Assembly: GCA_905200905.1 (NCBI GenBank)
Contig: CAJKMA010000004.1
Coordinates: forward strand, 14,131-78,130
Length of the DNA: 64,000 nt
Origin: an uncultured Bacillota bacterium
Lineage (GTDB): Bacteria > Bacillota > Clostridia > Lachnospirales > Lachnospiraceae
Direction: 5' to 3'
Position numbers and translations under genes: made by a program. Of the stretch, positions 25,600 through 34,744 are shown piece after piece (within the stretch, counting starts at the first letter, position 1; each line of letters begins with the position of its first letter). The notes below the pieces were generated by a model. It made no database searches. It was not told the DNA's origin and worked only from the letters and a program-made list of their open reading frames with translations.

Positions 25600-26198
25600 T
25601 TGTCTTGTGTATGATTTCCGCATTGGCTTTCGGATTACTTTATGGCCTGTCAGGCATAGAAATAACGCTCGTAGAACTCATAAGCAAAAATACTGATATC
25701 ATTTTGTATGTTTTGATGTTTTTCATTGGAATCAGTATCGGAATGCAAAAAGATATTTTTTTTAAAATAAAAGAATACCATATCAAGATATTTATTATTC
25801 CCATAGGAACTATTATCGGCTCTTTTCTTGGAGGAATTATCTGCTCACTAATTCTGAAAATACCTATTGGTTACGGTACTGCTATAACCAGCGGTTTAGG
25901 CTGGTACAGCCTGGCAGGGGTTACCATCAGCAGCCTTGCAAATGCACAAATTGGAAGTATCGCTTTTTTAAGCAATCTTATGAGAGAAATTATTTCCTTC
26001 CTTATTATTCCATTTCTCGCCACTCATTTTAATTATTTTACTTGCATTGCTTCAGCAGGAGCTACTAGTGAAGATACGACATTGCCAATTATTTTAAAAT
26101 ACACCAACGAAGAAACTGTAGTGATGTCTGTTTTTAATGGCATTATTTGTTCACTAATGGTACCATTTTTAATTTCTTTTTGTCTAAAAATGGTATAA
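25596..26198 (+). CDS. lysine exporter LysO, C-terminal half
   Basis: 200 residues, about six helices. The conserved SGLGWYSLAGV and LSNLMREIISFL stretches are the core of the LysO family, which exports lysine and its toxic analogue thialysine. The start ATG at 25596 overlaps the stop of the N-terminal half by 4 bp. The location beside a feedback-type aspartate kinase fits control of internal lysine. The gene ends without an obvious terminator, and the 63 bp to the next, convergent, gene hold nothing recognisable. Confidence 0.88.
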   Translation: MIVLCMISALAFGLLYGLSGIEITLVELISKNTDIILYVLMFFIGISIGMQKDIFFKIKEYHIKIFIIPIGTIIGSFLGGIICSLILKIPIGYGTAITSGLGWYSLAGVTISSLANAQIGSIAFLSNLMREIISFLIIPFLATHFNYFTCIASAGATSEDTTLPIILKYTNEETVVMSVFNGIICSLMVPFLISFCLKMV

Positions 26199-26261
26199 AT
26201 TCAACCATATACAAATATATCATATAATATCATCCTACAAATCTGGTAGAAGGCAGCTAGC

Positions 26262-27395
26262 TTATCCAATCAAATCTTTCAAAGCCGCTACTGCCTGATC
26301 TACCTCTTCCTCTGTATTATAATGAGAAAAGCTAAACCGGACAGCCCCTTGCTCCACCGTACCAAGAGCCTGATGCATCAACGGCGCACAGTGAGCCCCT
26401 GGACGAGTCGCAATGCCATATTCCCCTGCCAGAAAGTCACTCACTTCTGAAGAATCATACCCTGCTACATTTAGAGAAACAATGGGACAACGCTCCTGAT
26501 TTTCAAAATCTCCATACAGGGTAATCCCCGGAATTTCTACCACTTTTTGGTAAAAATCCCACATAAGTTTTTGCTCTTTTTCCCGAATAACAGAAATTCC
26601 TGTTTCTTTTAAATAGTCCAGCGCCGCGTGTAAACCAGACAGTCCATGTGCATTTAAAGTTCCTGCTTCCAATGCAGTAGGCATCTTCTCAGGATGGGTT
26701 CTTTTATAGGTTTGCACTCCGCTTCCTCCTGATTTCAATGGTCGGATTCTCAACCCTTTTTGCACATACATTCCACCCGTTCCCTGGGGTGCTAAAAGCC
26801 CTTTATGTCCGGTAAAACACAAAACATCAATCTTCATTTCCTGCACATCTATAGGAAAAAAACCTGCCGTCTGGGAAGCATCTACCAGAAACAACAGCCC
26901 ATGTTTTTTTGCAATGGCTCCTACTCTTTTTATATCCAATAAATTCCCTGTAACATTGGATCCATGAGTGCATACAATGGCTTTTGTATTCTCTTGCATG
27001 TGTTTTTCAAAATCTTCATACGAAATACATCCTTTTGCATCACTTTCCAAAATGGTAAGCTCCAAACCCTTCTCTTCCAGCTCAAAGAGAGGCCGTAATA
27101 CAGAATTGTGTTCCAATTGGGTAGTAAGAATATGATCTCCTGGAGAAAAAAGTCCCTTAATTGCTGTGTTCAGACTTTCCGTAGCATTGGCAGTAAAAAC
27201 TACCTGCGCCGGGTCCTCTCCATGGAACAACTCTGCTACCTTTCTCCTGGTATCATAAATCATTCTAGAGGCATCCAAAGAAGAAACATGTGCTCCTCTT
27301 CCTGCATTTCCCATGGAAGAAAGCGCCTTTGTTACTGCCTCCACCACTTCCTTGGGTTTCTGCATAGTTGTGGCCGCATTATCAAAATAAATCAT
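26262..27395 (-). CDS. class V aminotransferase, cysteine-desulfurase family
   Basis: 377 residues, PLP enzyme. Seen: YFDNAATTMQKP at the N-terminus, TANATESLNTAIKG, THGSNVTGN, VDASQTAGFFPID, and the Schiff-base lysine in CFTGHKGLLAPQGTGG. The late RPGAHCAPLMH has the catalytic-loop cysteine of desulfurases and selenocysteine lyases. Annotated members of this subgroup are often called cysteine desulfurase family without proof. It starts 15 bp after the sugar kinase, so both are in one minus-strand unit; the biological link is unclear. Confidence 0.85.
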   Translation of the reverse strand: MIYFDNAATTMQKPKEVVEAVTKALSSMGNAGRGAHVSSLDASRMIYDTRRKVAELFHGEDPAQVVFTANATESLNTAIKGLFSPGDHILTTQLEHNSVLRPLFELEEKGLELTILESDAKGCISYEDFEKHMQENTKAIVCTHGSNVTGNLLDIKRVGAIAKKHGLLFLVDASQTAGFFPIDVQEMKIDVLCFTGHKGLLAPQGTGGMYVQKGLRIRPLKSGGSGVQTYKRTHPEKMPTALEAGTLNAHGLSGLHAALDYLKETGISVIREKEQKLMWDFYQKVVEIPGITLYGDFENQERCPIVSLNVAGYDSSEVSDFLAGEYGIATRPGAHCAPLMHQALGTVEQGAVRFSFSHYNTEEEVDQAVAALKDLIG

Positions 27396-27410
27396 TCCAA
27401 AATCCCTCTC

Positions 27411-28721
27411 TTACCTCACGATCATAGCCCCTGTCATGGCTGCGCCAAGGGCTGCCTCTTCTGTGTGTTCTGCCAACTGAAAATCCATGGAAAATCTCTG
27501 GCTCATAAGCTGCTGAAGGAAAGGATTTCTTCGGAGTCCATTGCCCGAGCCAAGGATTTTTGTTTTGGGGCTTTTCAGTCCTTTTTCTATTTCCTGATAC
27601 ATCTCATACAATTCTTCTGTCATGCCTTCCAGCACACCCAAAACTAAAGAAGCTGGTGTAAAATTATCAATTCCTATGTTTTGGATACTTCCCCTTTTGT
27701 CTGGATATTCCCTAGTTCCAGAGAATCTAGTATCTATCCTCCATTTTTCCTCCATGCTATTTCTAGCATAGAGCAAACGCTCCATCACTGCATAATGATT
27801 CATCTCCACAATTCCCATGGCTTCTGCGTACTGACGGAAAAAGTTTTCAAGCAAAGCATAAGCTCTTCCTCCGCATAAGGAGGAACCAACTAAAAGGTAC
27901 TGATTTCCCAAATATGGCCTGGCCTCAATTTCTCCTGCCTCATAAAAATCTTTGGAGCATACAGAAACTTGTCCACCTGTTCCCATGTTCAACAAAATGG
28001 TGTTTTCTGGATTCTTTACAGAACCTAAAAAGCTGGCTTGGTTATCACCAATAGCTACACAGACCGGAATTTTCTTATAAGTTCCCAGGATGGAAATCTC
28101 CTGGGTAATCTTAGGCAGCATGGTACTCTCTATTCCCATCTGTTCCAGGATTTTCTCATAAAAACAGCCTTTTTTTACATCAAAAAGCCCAAATCCAGCT
28201 GCATTACTAGCATGTACCAGAGGTTCTTTTTGTCCCGTCAATACCATCCCTAAATAATCCATGATTGTGCAGAAGCCAACTGCCTGTTTTGGTATCTTTC
28301 CTGTCTGATGCTGGTACAGATGGGTAACCAAACCATAGCCTGTATATGCTCTTTTTCCATAGGTTTCCTGCAAAATCTGGCAAATACTTTTCCCTTCTAA
28401 AAGAGGTTGATTTCCTCTTCCATCCTGCCAGGTATACAGAGGACTTACATGTTTTCCCTGTGCATCCACATAAAGGATTCCATGCATCTGTCCTGTAAGA
28501 CCAATGGCTTTGATATCTGGATATTCTTTTAAAATTTTCTCCAGAAGTGTTCTAGTTTTCTCAAGGATATGCTGTAGATCCTGCACCTTTTCCCAAGCAG
28601 CGTTTGATTTTAAAAAGCTCTGATTTTCCACTGTATAAGCCTTCTCTACACTTCCATTTTGACTGTCTGCCACAACTGCACTAATGGTGGTTGTTCCTAT
28701 GTCAATTCCCAATGTTCTCAT
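27411..28721 (-). CDS. FGGY-family carbohydrate kinase, sedoheptulokinase-like
   Basis: 436 residues from ATG at 28721, with GGGGAGGAA just upstream. N-terminal phosphate loop LGIDIGTTTISAVVAD, then GLTGQMHGILYVD, CTIMDYLGM, catalytic-Asp region AIGDNQASFLGSV, NMGTGGQVSV and adenosine-site GSGNGLRRNPFLQQ. This order and the GTGGQVS wording are closest to sedoheptulokinase among FGGY enzymes, but xylulose or other ketose specificity cannot be excluded. It is upstream of the class V aminotransferase and divergent from the GH31 glycosidase. Confidence 0.82.
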   Translation of the reverse strand: MRTLGIDIGTTTISAVVADSQNGSVEKAYTVENQSFLKSNAAWEKVQDLQHILEKTRTLLEKILKEYPDIKAIGLTGQMHGILYVDAQGKHVSPLYTWQDGRGNQPLLEGKSICQILQETYGKRAYTGYGLVTHLYQHQTGKIPKQAVGFCTIMDYLGMVLTGQKEPLVHASNAAGFGLFDVKKGCFYEKILEQMGIESTMLPKITQEISILGTYKKIPVCVAIGDNQASFLGSVKNPENTILLNMGTGGQVSVCSKDFYEAGEIEARPYLGNQYLLVGSSLCGGRAYALLENFFRQYAEAMGIVEMNHYAVMERLLYARNSMEEKWRIDTRFSGTREYPDKRGSIQNIGIDNFTPASLVLGVLEGMTEELYEMYQEIEKGLKSPKTKILGSGNGLRRNPFLQQLMSQRFSMDFQLAEHTEEAALGAAMTGAMIVR

Positions 28722-28917
28722 AAATTCCTCCCCATTTATCCATCTTTTGTCACCCATTTTATCACAAAATTCTCCTCTGCACCAGAATGCATCCCACTCT
28801 CAGGAAAAAGTCAAAATACTATAGTTTTTTCTTGGATTATTAGGAGAATTTCCCATTTTTTTATACTATAATAGAGATACTTTGAAAAATCATGTATTGA
28901 TAAAGGAGGATTTATTT

Positions 28918-31365
28918 ATGGGAATGAATGAATATAAACTGGAATCTCATCCCCTTTGCAACCAAGCAGCTGTAGTACAAGGGGACACCTATCGCATTAC
29001 GGTTTTGACACCTGCCCTAATCCGCTTGGAATACCACCCCCATGGAAGGTTTGAGGATCGGGCCACACAATCTGTTTTAAACCGAGATTTCCCTGTTCCA
29101 AATTTTCAGATTCAGAAACAAAAGGGAGAGCTGATCTTGTACACAGATGAATTGGAATTACACTATGATGAGAAGCCTTTTTCCAAGCATGGTCTTATGA
29201 TAAAAGCCACTGGCGGAAATGGATGGGGGCGTACATGGCGCTACGGTGAAGTTCCTGATACTCTTTTGGGAACAGCTAGGACCTTGGATATGTGCGATGG
29301 AGCTAATGTTCTGCAAGGAGGGGCTTACAGTGACAGCCTGGCTCCAACGAAAGATTCTGTCATAGGAAAGGTGCCTATGGAACATGGTGTACTCTCCCAA
29401 CATGGCATCTCTCTCATTGATGACAGCCATTCCATGGTTCTTACGGAAGATGGATGGATTTCCCCAAGAGATGAGGAGGTCATTGATCTATACTTCTTTG
29501 GATATGGACACCGCTACTTAGACTGTCTCAAAGACTTTTACCATCTTTGTGGCAAAACACCTCTTTTGCCAAGGTATGCTCTGGGAAACTGGTGGAGTCG
29601 GTATCACCGCTATACAGAAAATGAGTATAAAGAATTGGTAGAGCGTTTTGAAAAAGAAGAACTGCCTTTTTCTGTTGCTGTTATTGATATGGACTGGCAT
29701 CTGGTGGATGATGTGGATCCCAAGTATGGCAGTGGATGGACTGGATATACCTGGAACAAAAACTTTTTCCCAGACCCAAAGGAATTTATGTCCTGGCTCC
29801 ACGAACATCACATGAAAGTTACTTTAAATGTACATCCTGCAGATGGTATTCGAGCTTATGAGGAGCTCTATCCCCGTGTAGCAGAAAAAATGGGCATAGA
29901 CCCAGAAAGTGGACATCCTGTTTTGTTTGACCCTGCTGACCCTCATTTTATGGAGGTTTATCTAAAAGAACTGCATCACTCTCTGGAGGAGCAAGGTGTA
30001 GATTTCTGGTGGCTGGATTGGCAGCAGGGCGGCATAACCAAAATACCTGGTTTGGATCCTCTGTGGATGTTAAATCACTATCATTTTCTGGACAGCAGTT
30101 GGAAAGGAACACGTCCTATGACCTTTTCCCGTTATGCCGGTGTTGGAAGCCACCGTTATCCCATTGGATTTTCCGGAGATACGGTAATTTCCTGGGACAG
30201 TCTGGCTTTTCAGCCTTATTTCACCAGCACAGCCAGCAACATTGGCTATGGATGGTGGAGCCATGATATCGGAGGACATATGATGGGTGTCCGAGATGAT
30301 GAACTTATGGCCCGTTGGATACAATACGGAGTTTTCTCACCCATTAACCGCTTACACAGTACTGATAATCCCTTTAATGGAAAAGAACCCTGGAAGTTTA
30401 ACCGGACTACCTGTCATGTTATGGAAACTTATTTAAGACTGCGCCACAGCCTGATTCCTTATCTTTATACCATGAACCGAAGAGCAAGCCGAGAAAGTCT
30501 TCCTCTGGTACAGCCTATGTATTACCTGGAACCTGATCAGGGAGAAACTTATGAAGTGAAAAATGAATATTATTTTGGCTCTGAGCTGCTGGTATCTCCT
30601 ATTACGGAAAAACAGGACCCACAAGCCAAAGTGGGGAAAGCAAAAACTTGGCTTCCAAAAGGACTTTGGGTAGATTTCTTTACTGGTCTAATCTACCAGG
30701 GCGGACGTATGTTGAATCTCTTTCGGAGTGTGGAGCACATTCCGGTTCTTATGAAAGCAGGAGCCATTGTTCCCATGCAAAATATGGAAGCCTTCAACAA
30801 CAGCGTAGAAAATCCTTCTGCCATGGAAGTACACATTTTCCCTGCAAAAGACGGTTCCTTTACCCTTTGGGAAGATGATGGAGACTCACCAGAGGATAAA
30901 GATGCAAACTGGGCTTGTACCAAACTTACATTTTGTAAGGAAGCAACACCCAAGTTTCAGATTGGAAAAGCCAAGGGAAATCTGGAAATCCTTCCAAAAT
31001 TCAGATCCTGGAAACTGGTATTTGCAGCTGTGAAACCAACTGCTGTCATAGTAACCGCAGACAAAGCACCCTTACAAGCAACGGTTACCTACGAGAAAAC
31101 TACTTCCAGCCTCATAGTAGAGCTCCCAGAAACAGCCATCGAAAAAGAAATTTCCGTTTTATTCCCACAGGGACTCAGCCTGACAGAAAATCATTTGGCC
31201 GAACGCTGCTATGAGCTGTTAGAGCCAGCCCAGATAGGATACGACTTAAAATCAAAAATCTACGGTCTGGTAAAAGAGCAGGGGGCAAACTGCATAGGTA
31301 GTCTTGCTGCACTTTCTTTCAATGAAGCTTTATTTGGGGCACTATGTGAAATTTTAACTGCATAA
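28918..31365 (+). CDS. glycoside hydrolase family 31 (alpha-glucosidase/xylosidase type)
   Basis: 815 residues from ATG at 28918 (AAAGGAGG upstream). The N-terminal beta-sandwich is followed by the barrel. The catalytic nucleophile is in WWLDWQQG (Asp about 367) and the acid/base in FSGDT (Asp about 421). WWSHDIGGHMMG and PINRLHSTDNPF are typical GH31 substrate-pocket stretches. There is no signal peptide, so it acts on imported oligosaccharides. A TATAAT lies 46 bp upstream without a clear -35. The 3' end overlaps the broken butyrate kinase by 12 bp tail to tail. Exact sugar specificity is unknown. Confidence 0.9.
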   Translation: MGMNEYKLESHPLCNQAAVVQGDTYRITVLTPALIRLEYHPHGRFEDRATQSVLNRDFPVPNFQIQKQKGELILYTDELELHYDEKPFSKHGLMIKATGGNGWGRTWRYGEVPDTLLGTARTLDMCDGANVLQGGAYSDSLAPTKDSVIGKVPMEHGVLSQHGISLIDDSHSMVLTEDGWISPRDEEVIDLYFFGYGHRYLDCLKDFYHLCGKTPLLPRYALGNWWSRYHRYTENEYKELVERFEKEELPFSVAVIDMDWHLVDDVDPKYGSGWTGYTWNKNFFPDPKEFMSWLHEHHMKVTLNVHPADGIRAYEELYPRVAEKMGIDPESGHPVLFDPADPHFMEVYLKELHHSLEEQGVDFWWLDWQQGGITKIPGLDPLWMLNHYHFLDSSWKGTRPMTFSRYAGVGSHRYPIGFSGDTVISWDSLAFQPYFTSTASNIGYGWWSHDIGGHMMGVRDDELMARWIQYGVFSPINRLHSTDNPFNGKEPWKFNRTTCHVMETYLRLRHSLIPYLYTMNRRASRESLPLVQPMYYLEPDQGETYEVKNEYYFGSELLVSPITEKQDPQAKVGKAKTWLPKGLWVDFFTGLIYQGGRMLNLFRSVEHIPVLMKAGAIVPMQNMEAFNNSVENPSAMEVHIFPAKDGSFTLWEDDGDSPEDKDANWACTKLTFCKEATPKFQIGKAKGNLEILPKFRSWKLVFAAVKPTAVIVTADKAPLQATVTYEKTTSSLIVELPETAIEKEISVLFPQGLSLTENHLAERCYELLEPAQIGYDLKSKIYGLVKEQGANCIGSLAALSFNEALFGALCEILTA

Positions 31366-32116
31366 ATAAACGTGTATAGTCTCTTCTCCTCTTAGAATGC
31401 GAAGCCCTCCAAGTGCCAGGGCTTCCATTTCTTTTTCTCCAGGCATGACAATGACAGGTGCCAGAAAGCCCACGTATTCTTCTACTTGTTTTGTGAGGAT
31501 TTTAGAATAGGCCAGACCGCCGGTAAGAATAATGGCATCACACCTTCCTTTCAATACAATGGAAAGCTGACCAATCCCTTTTGCAATCTGATAGGCCTGG
31601 GCTTTGAATACCTGTTCTGCGTAAGCATCTCCCTCCAAAATCCTCTCTTCAATTTCTCTTGCATCACTGGTCCCTAGGTGTGCATACATTCCACCCATAC
31701 CTCTGATTTTTTTCTTCATTTCACTGGCCGTATATTTTCCGGAATAGCACAGTTTAATGAGTTCCAGGGCCGGCACGCTTCCAGAACGTTCCGGAGAAAA
31801 CTGTCCCTCATCATCTCCTATGGTATCTAAAATCGCCCCATGTTCATGAACGCTCACTGAGATACCTCCGCCTAAATGGGCTACCAACAACCGCAGATCT
31901 TGATAATTTAATCCCTGCTTTTTCGCATACTCTATAGCCATGGCCCTACTGTTCAGCACATGGCAGAAGCTTTATCCACTACATAGCCCCCGTTCTGAAG
32001 TCCTGGAACCAAACCACATCTTCCTGTATCATTTTCTCTTCCCCTTGAAACAATGCCAGTTTCGTGCTGGTAGAGCCAGGATTAATGATTAATTGTACTT
32101 CTCTTCCTCGTTCCAT
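31354..32116 (-). pseudogene. buk: butyrate kinase, broken by internal deletions
   Basis: From ATG 32116 the frame gives LIINPGSTSTKLALFQGEEK, the phosphate-loop start of butyrate kinase, and stops after 45 codons (31979-32116). A different frame inside carries GLVPGLQNGGYVVDKAS, like the GRGGLL-type loop. The long C-terminal part (31354-31959) has LLVAHLGGGISVSVHEHGAI and SPERSGSVPALELIKLCYSG, intact to the end. About 150 residues are missing and the frames do not join, so no full enzyme can be made. In clostridia the enzyme yields butyrate and ATP from butyryl phosphate. No ptb is nearby. Confidence 0.85.
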
Positions 32117-32477
32117 GTATGTTTTGCCCACCTTCTTTTTGGTTTACCATTTGTTTTAAACAGGCTTGTGCAAACTTATCCGGCGCTCCTTTGCAAAAAT
32201 CAAAAAGCCATCTATCCTGGACAGAAATCTCTTCCAGATAGCACCCCTTTCCCTTTTGTTCCACCACCTTTTCCATGTGCTGAAATTCCTTTTGAAATCC
32301 CCCTGCATACTGATTCCAAATTTCCACAGCATAGATTTCAAAGCCGAAAAAATCTGCCAAATAGGTTAGCCTATCAAAATCGGAAAACTTCATCTCTTTT
32401 TTTCCTAACAGCAATTCCCTATCTTCTTCTTTACATAAATATAAGAAAGCAAAACGCTCCAGGTCTTTTCGTTCCAT
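32082..32477 (-). CDS. unknown 131-residue protein overlapping the buk remnant
   Basis: The start ATG at 32477 has a very good AAGGAG. The protein is soluble, aromatic and charged (FLYLCKEEDRELLLGKKEMK, then FSDFDRLTYLADFFGFEIYA). The last 20 residues run into the buk remnant and look like out-of-frame readthrough, so the original C-terminus may have been lost in the same deletion. No family was recognised. Its upstream region contains an inverted-repeat element also found at 43.4 kb. Confidence 0.5.
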   Translation of the reverse strand: MERKDLERFAFLYLCKEEDRELLLGKKEMKFSDFDRLTYLADFFGFEIYAVEIWNQYAGGFQKEFQHMEKVVEQKGKGCYLEEISVQDRWLFDFCKGAPDKFAQACLKQMVNQKEGGQNIHGTRKRSTINH

Positions 32478-32492
32478 ACACTTCTCCTTTTT

Positions 32493-32561
32493 GTCTCACT
32501 TTTACAATCAATTTTATACTCTATGAAAAGGAAACGCAAGGAAAAGTGCAAAAAACGAGAC
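32493..32561. repeat. long-spaced inverted repeat GTCTCAC-TTTT ... AAAAACGAGAC
   Basis: GTCTCACTTTT (32493-32503) and AAAAACGAGAC (32551-32561) are imperfect inverted copies. The left side, TTTTGTCTCACTTTTACAA, differs by one base from TTTTGTCTCATTTTTACAA at 43366-43384, where the same two-arm arrangement recurs. It lies between the unknown 131-residue gene and the amidohydrolase end. Confidence 0.5.
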
Positions 32562-32576
32562 AAATCTATGGACTTT

Positions 32577-34175
32577 TTACTTACGTTTATAGATCGTTTT
32601 ACCTTCTTTTATGGTTTCCAAAACCTTCACGTTTTTTACCTCTTCCACTGGAACTTCCAATGGATTTTTATCCAAAATAATCAAATCTGCAACATACCCT
32701 TCTTTTATCATTCCCTTGCTCTGTTCTTCTCCATACTGGTATGCTCCATGAATGGTCATGGCTTTTAATCCATCATAAACACTGATTTTTTCGTTTTCTT
32801 CTAGCTGAACACCTGCTTTTGTCACACGGCTGGCTGCACACCAAATGGTTTCCAATACATTTGGCATTAAAACCGGACTGTCTTGGTGAAAGGTAAATGG
32901 CAGATGAAATCTTAATGCTGTTCCAGCCGGAGAAATTCTTTTGGCACGTGCCTTTCCAAAATTCTGGATATGAATATCTCCCCAATAATATACATGGGCA
33001 ACAAAAAAGCTAGGCATCATAGAAATTTCTTTCATCCGCTTTAATTGCTCCTCTTGCACCAGCTGTGCATGAATCATAACTGGACGGTTTGTAGTATATT
33101 GGGGATGTTCCTTTGCTACTTTTTCAAAAACCCGAATATACTGCTCTGCTGCTGCATCCCCGTTACAATGTGCCAGAAGCTGCTGTCCATCCTCTAAGGC
33201 TGCCAAAACCAACGCTTCCAATTTTTCATCGCTGTGTATAGGGTACCCACAATATCCATCTTCTGCTTGCTCATAGGGTTCCAGCATCCATGCAGTTCTT
33301 CCCTGAGGGGAACCATCTAGAAATACCTTATATCCTCCTATGCGGAAATGATTGGTATACTGGTGCAGCAATTCCTGACGCTGTGTCAATAAGGTCCGGC
33401 AATGCTCCAAGTCCAGATATCCCACCAAATCTAAATATAACTCCTGCTTCTTGCAGGCATATTCCAGAATCTGAAACAACTGCTCTGTCACCATGCCTTC
33501 TTGTATAGTAGTAATACCGTAAGATGCATAAATTTCCTGAGCCTGTTTGAAATTCTCCATCATGTCTTCAATTCCAGGCATGGGCATCTGGTTCCTGCAT
33601 GCTACAAAAGCATTTTCCTCCATATAGCCATTTAATTCTCTGCTCCCCTGTATACGCCCATAACATCCGCCTTCAGGGTCCTTAGTATTCTCTGTAAGTC
33701 CCTGAATTTCAAGTCCCAGAGAATTACATACCCCCATATGAGAGGATGCATGTACTACCATAATGGGATACTCTTTGGAAATCTCATCCAACACCATTTT
33801 ATCTGGGTGGCGTTTCTCTTGTAGAAAATTATGGTCATAGTTGGTTCCTACTACCCATTGTCCTTTTGGAATATTTCTTTTCTCAATAAACGCTTTCATG
33901 GATGTTACAATATCCTGAAAATTTTCTGTTCTGGACAAATCACATTGGGATAGGGCGGACGCCAACCCTGAAAAATGGCTGTGTCCGTCTATAAAGCCTG
34001 GAAGCAGGGTTTTGCCCTGTAAATCAACTAAAACCGTATCTTGTGTTTTACAGGAAAGGACCTCCTCCTGTGTTCCGCATTTTACAATTTTTCCATTTTC
34101 TATAAGCACGGCTTCTACCTTAGGACAAGAATCATCCATGGTAAGAATCGTACCGTTTACAAATACATAATTCAT
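32577..34175 (-). CDS. amidohydrolase family 3 (metal-dependent hydrolase)
   Basis: 532 residues. Beta-sandwich start YVFVNGTILTMDDSCPKVEA, metal motif GFIDGHSHFSGL, carboxylate-lysine region, GYKVFLDGSPQGRTAWMLEP, QLLAHCNGDAAAEQ, VMIHAQLV and HQDSPVL. This is the Amidohydro_3 / YtcJ-like order. Members hydrolyse exocyclic amides, formamides or unknown compounds; the substrate is not predictable. The start ATG at 34175 is 27 bp after the VOC gene, with which it is probably cotranscribed. No signal peptide. Confidence 0.88.
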   Translation of the reverse strand: MNYVFVNGTILTMDDSCPKVEAVLIENGKIVKCGTQEEVLSCKTQDTVLVDLQGKTLLPGFIDGHSHFSGLASALSQCDLSRTENFQDIVTSMKAFIEKRNIPKGQWVVGTNYDHNFLQEKRHPDKMVLDEISKEYPIMVVHASSHMGVCNSLGLEIQGLTENTKDPEGGCYGRIQGSRELNGYMEENAFVACRNQMPMPGIEDMMENFKQAQEIYASYGITTIQEGMVTEQLFQILEYACKKQELYLDLVGYLDLEHCRTLLTQRQELLHQYTNHFRIGGYKVFLDGSPQGRTAWMLEPYEQAEDGYCGYPIHSDEKLEALVLAALEDGQQLLAHCNGDAAAEQYIRVFEKVAKEHPQYTTNRPVMIHAQLVQEEQLKRMKEISMMPSFFVAHVYYWGDIHIQNFGKARAKRISPAGTALRFHLPFTFHQDSPVLMPNVLETIWCAASRVTKAGVQLEENEKISVYDGLKAMTIHGAYQYGEEQSKGMIKEGYVADLIILDKNPLEVPVEEVKNVKVLETIKEGKTIYKRK

Positions 34176-34202
34176 ATATTTTAACCTCTCTTCTTTTTAT
34201 CA

Positions 34203-34583
34203 TTACTCATGCAGCTCCAAGGGCAGCCCATCTGGGTCATGGAAAAAAGTCATCTTTTCCCCTGTAAAGAAATCAATCCGAACAGGTTCTGTCTCAATTC
34301 CCAGTGCATTTAATTCCTTCACTGTTTCTTCTACTGACTTCACATGAAAAGCCAGATGCCTGAGCCCATAGGCTTCCGGATAACTAGGTCTTTTGGGGCA
34401 TTCTTTCATAATAAATAGTTCTAACTCCATATCCCCTAACTGTAAATCAATTTTATAATCCTGACGTTCTTCCCTATAGTGTTCCCGAATGATCTGAAAT
34501 CCCAGAAGGTCCACATAAAAATGTTTTGATGCTTCATAATCACTGCCAATGATAGCAATATGGTGTACTTTGTTTAAATCCAT
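34203..34583 (-). CDS. VOC-family glyoxalase-like metalloprotein (SMU1112c/YaeR type)
   Basis: 126 residues from ATG at 34583 (AAAGGG 8 bp upstream); an in-frame GTG three codons earlier is less likely. Two beta-alpha-beta-beta-beta modules: VHHIAIIGSDYEASKHFYVD (first metal His) and GLRHLAFHVKSVEETVKELN, ending FFHDPDGLPLELHE with the metal glutamate. The family binds a divalent metal; lactoylglutathione-lyase activity is not established. Likely cotranscribed with the amidohydrolase. Confidence 0.85.
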   Translation of the reverse strand: MDLNKVHHIAIIGSDYEASKHFYVDLLGFQIIREHYREERQDYKIDLQLGDMELELFIMKECPKRPSYPEAYGLRHLAFHVKSVEETVKELNALGIETEPVRIDFFTGEKMTFFHDPDGLPLELHE

Positions 34584-34670
34584 AGCATGCACCCTTTCTA
34601 TATTTCCATCTTATTTCTTTGTCCGTTTCTATTTTACCCTATTTTTCCTCTTTTGACTATCTAGGAATTA

Positions 34671-34740
34671 GAAAAGCCATTCCACAAAAACACCGCCAGA
34701 ACTTTTGGCAGCCTTTCATGGAATGGCTTTTAATTTTTTC
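34671..34740 (-). terminator. terminator after the GH120 gene
   Basis: AAAAGCCATTCCA (34672-34684) pairs with TGGAATGGCTTTTAA (34719-34733). U-rich flanks occur on both strands, and the better run is on the plus strand. It separates the GH120 gene from the VOC/amidohydrolase unit. Confidence 0.65.
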
Positions 34741-34744
34741 TATT

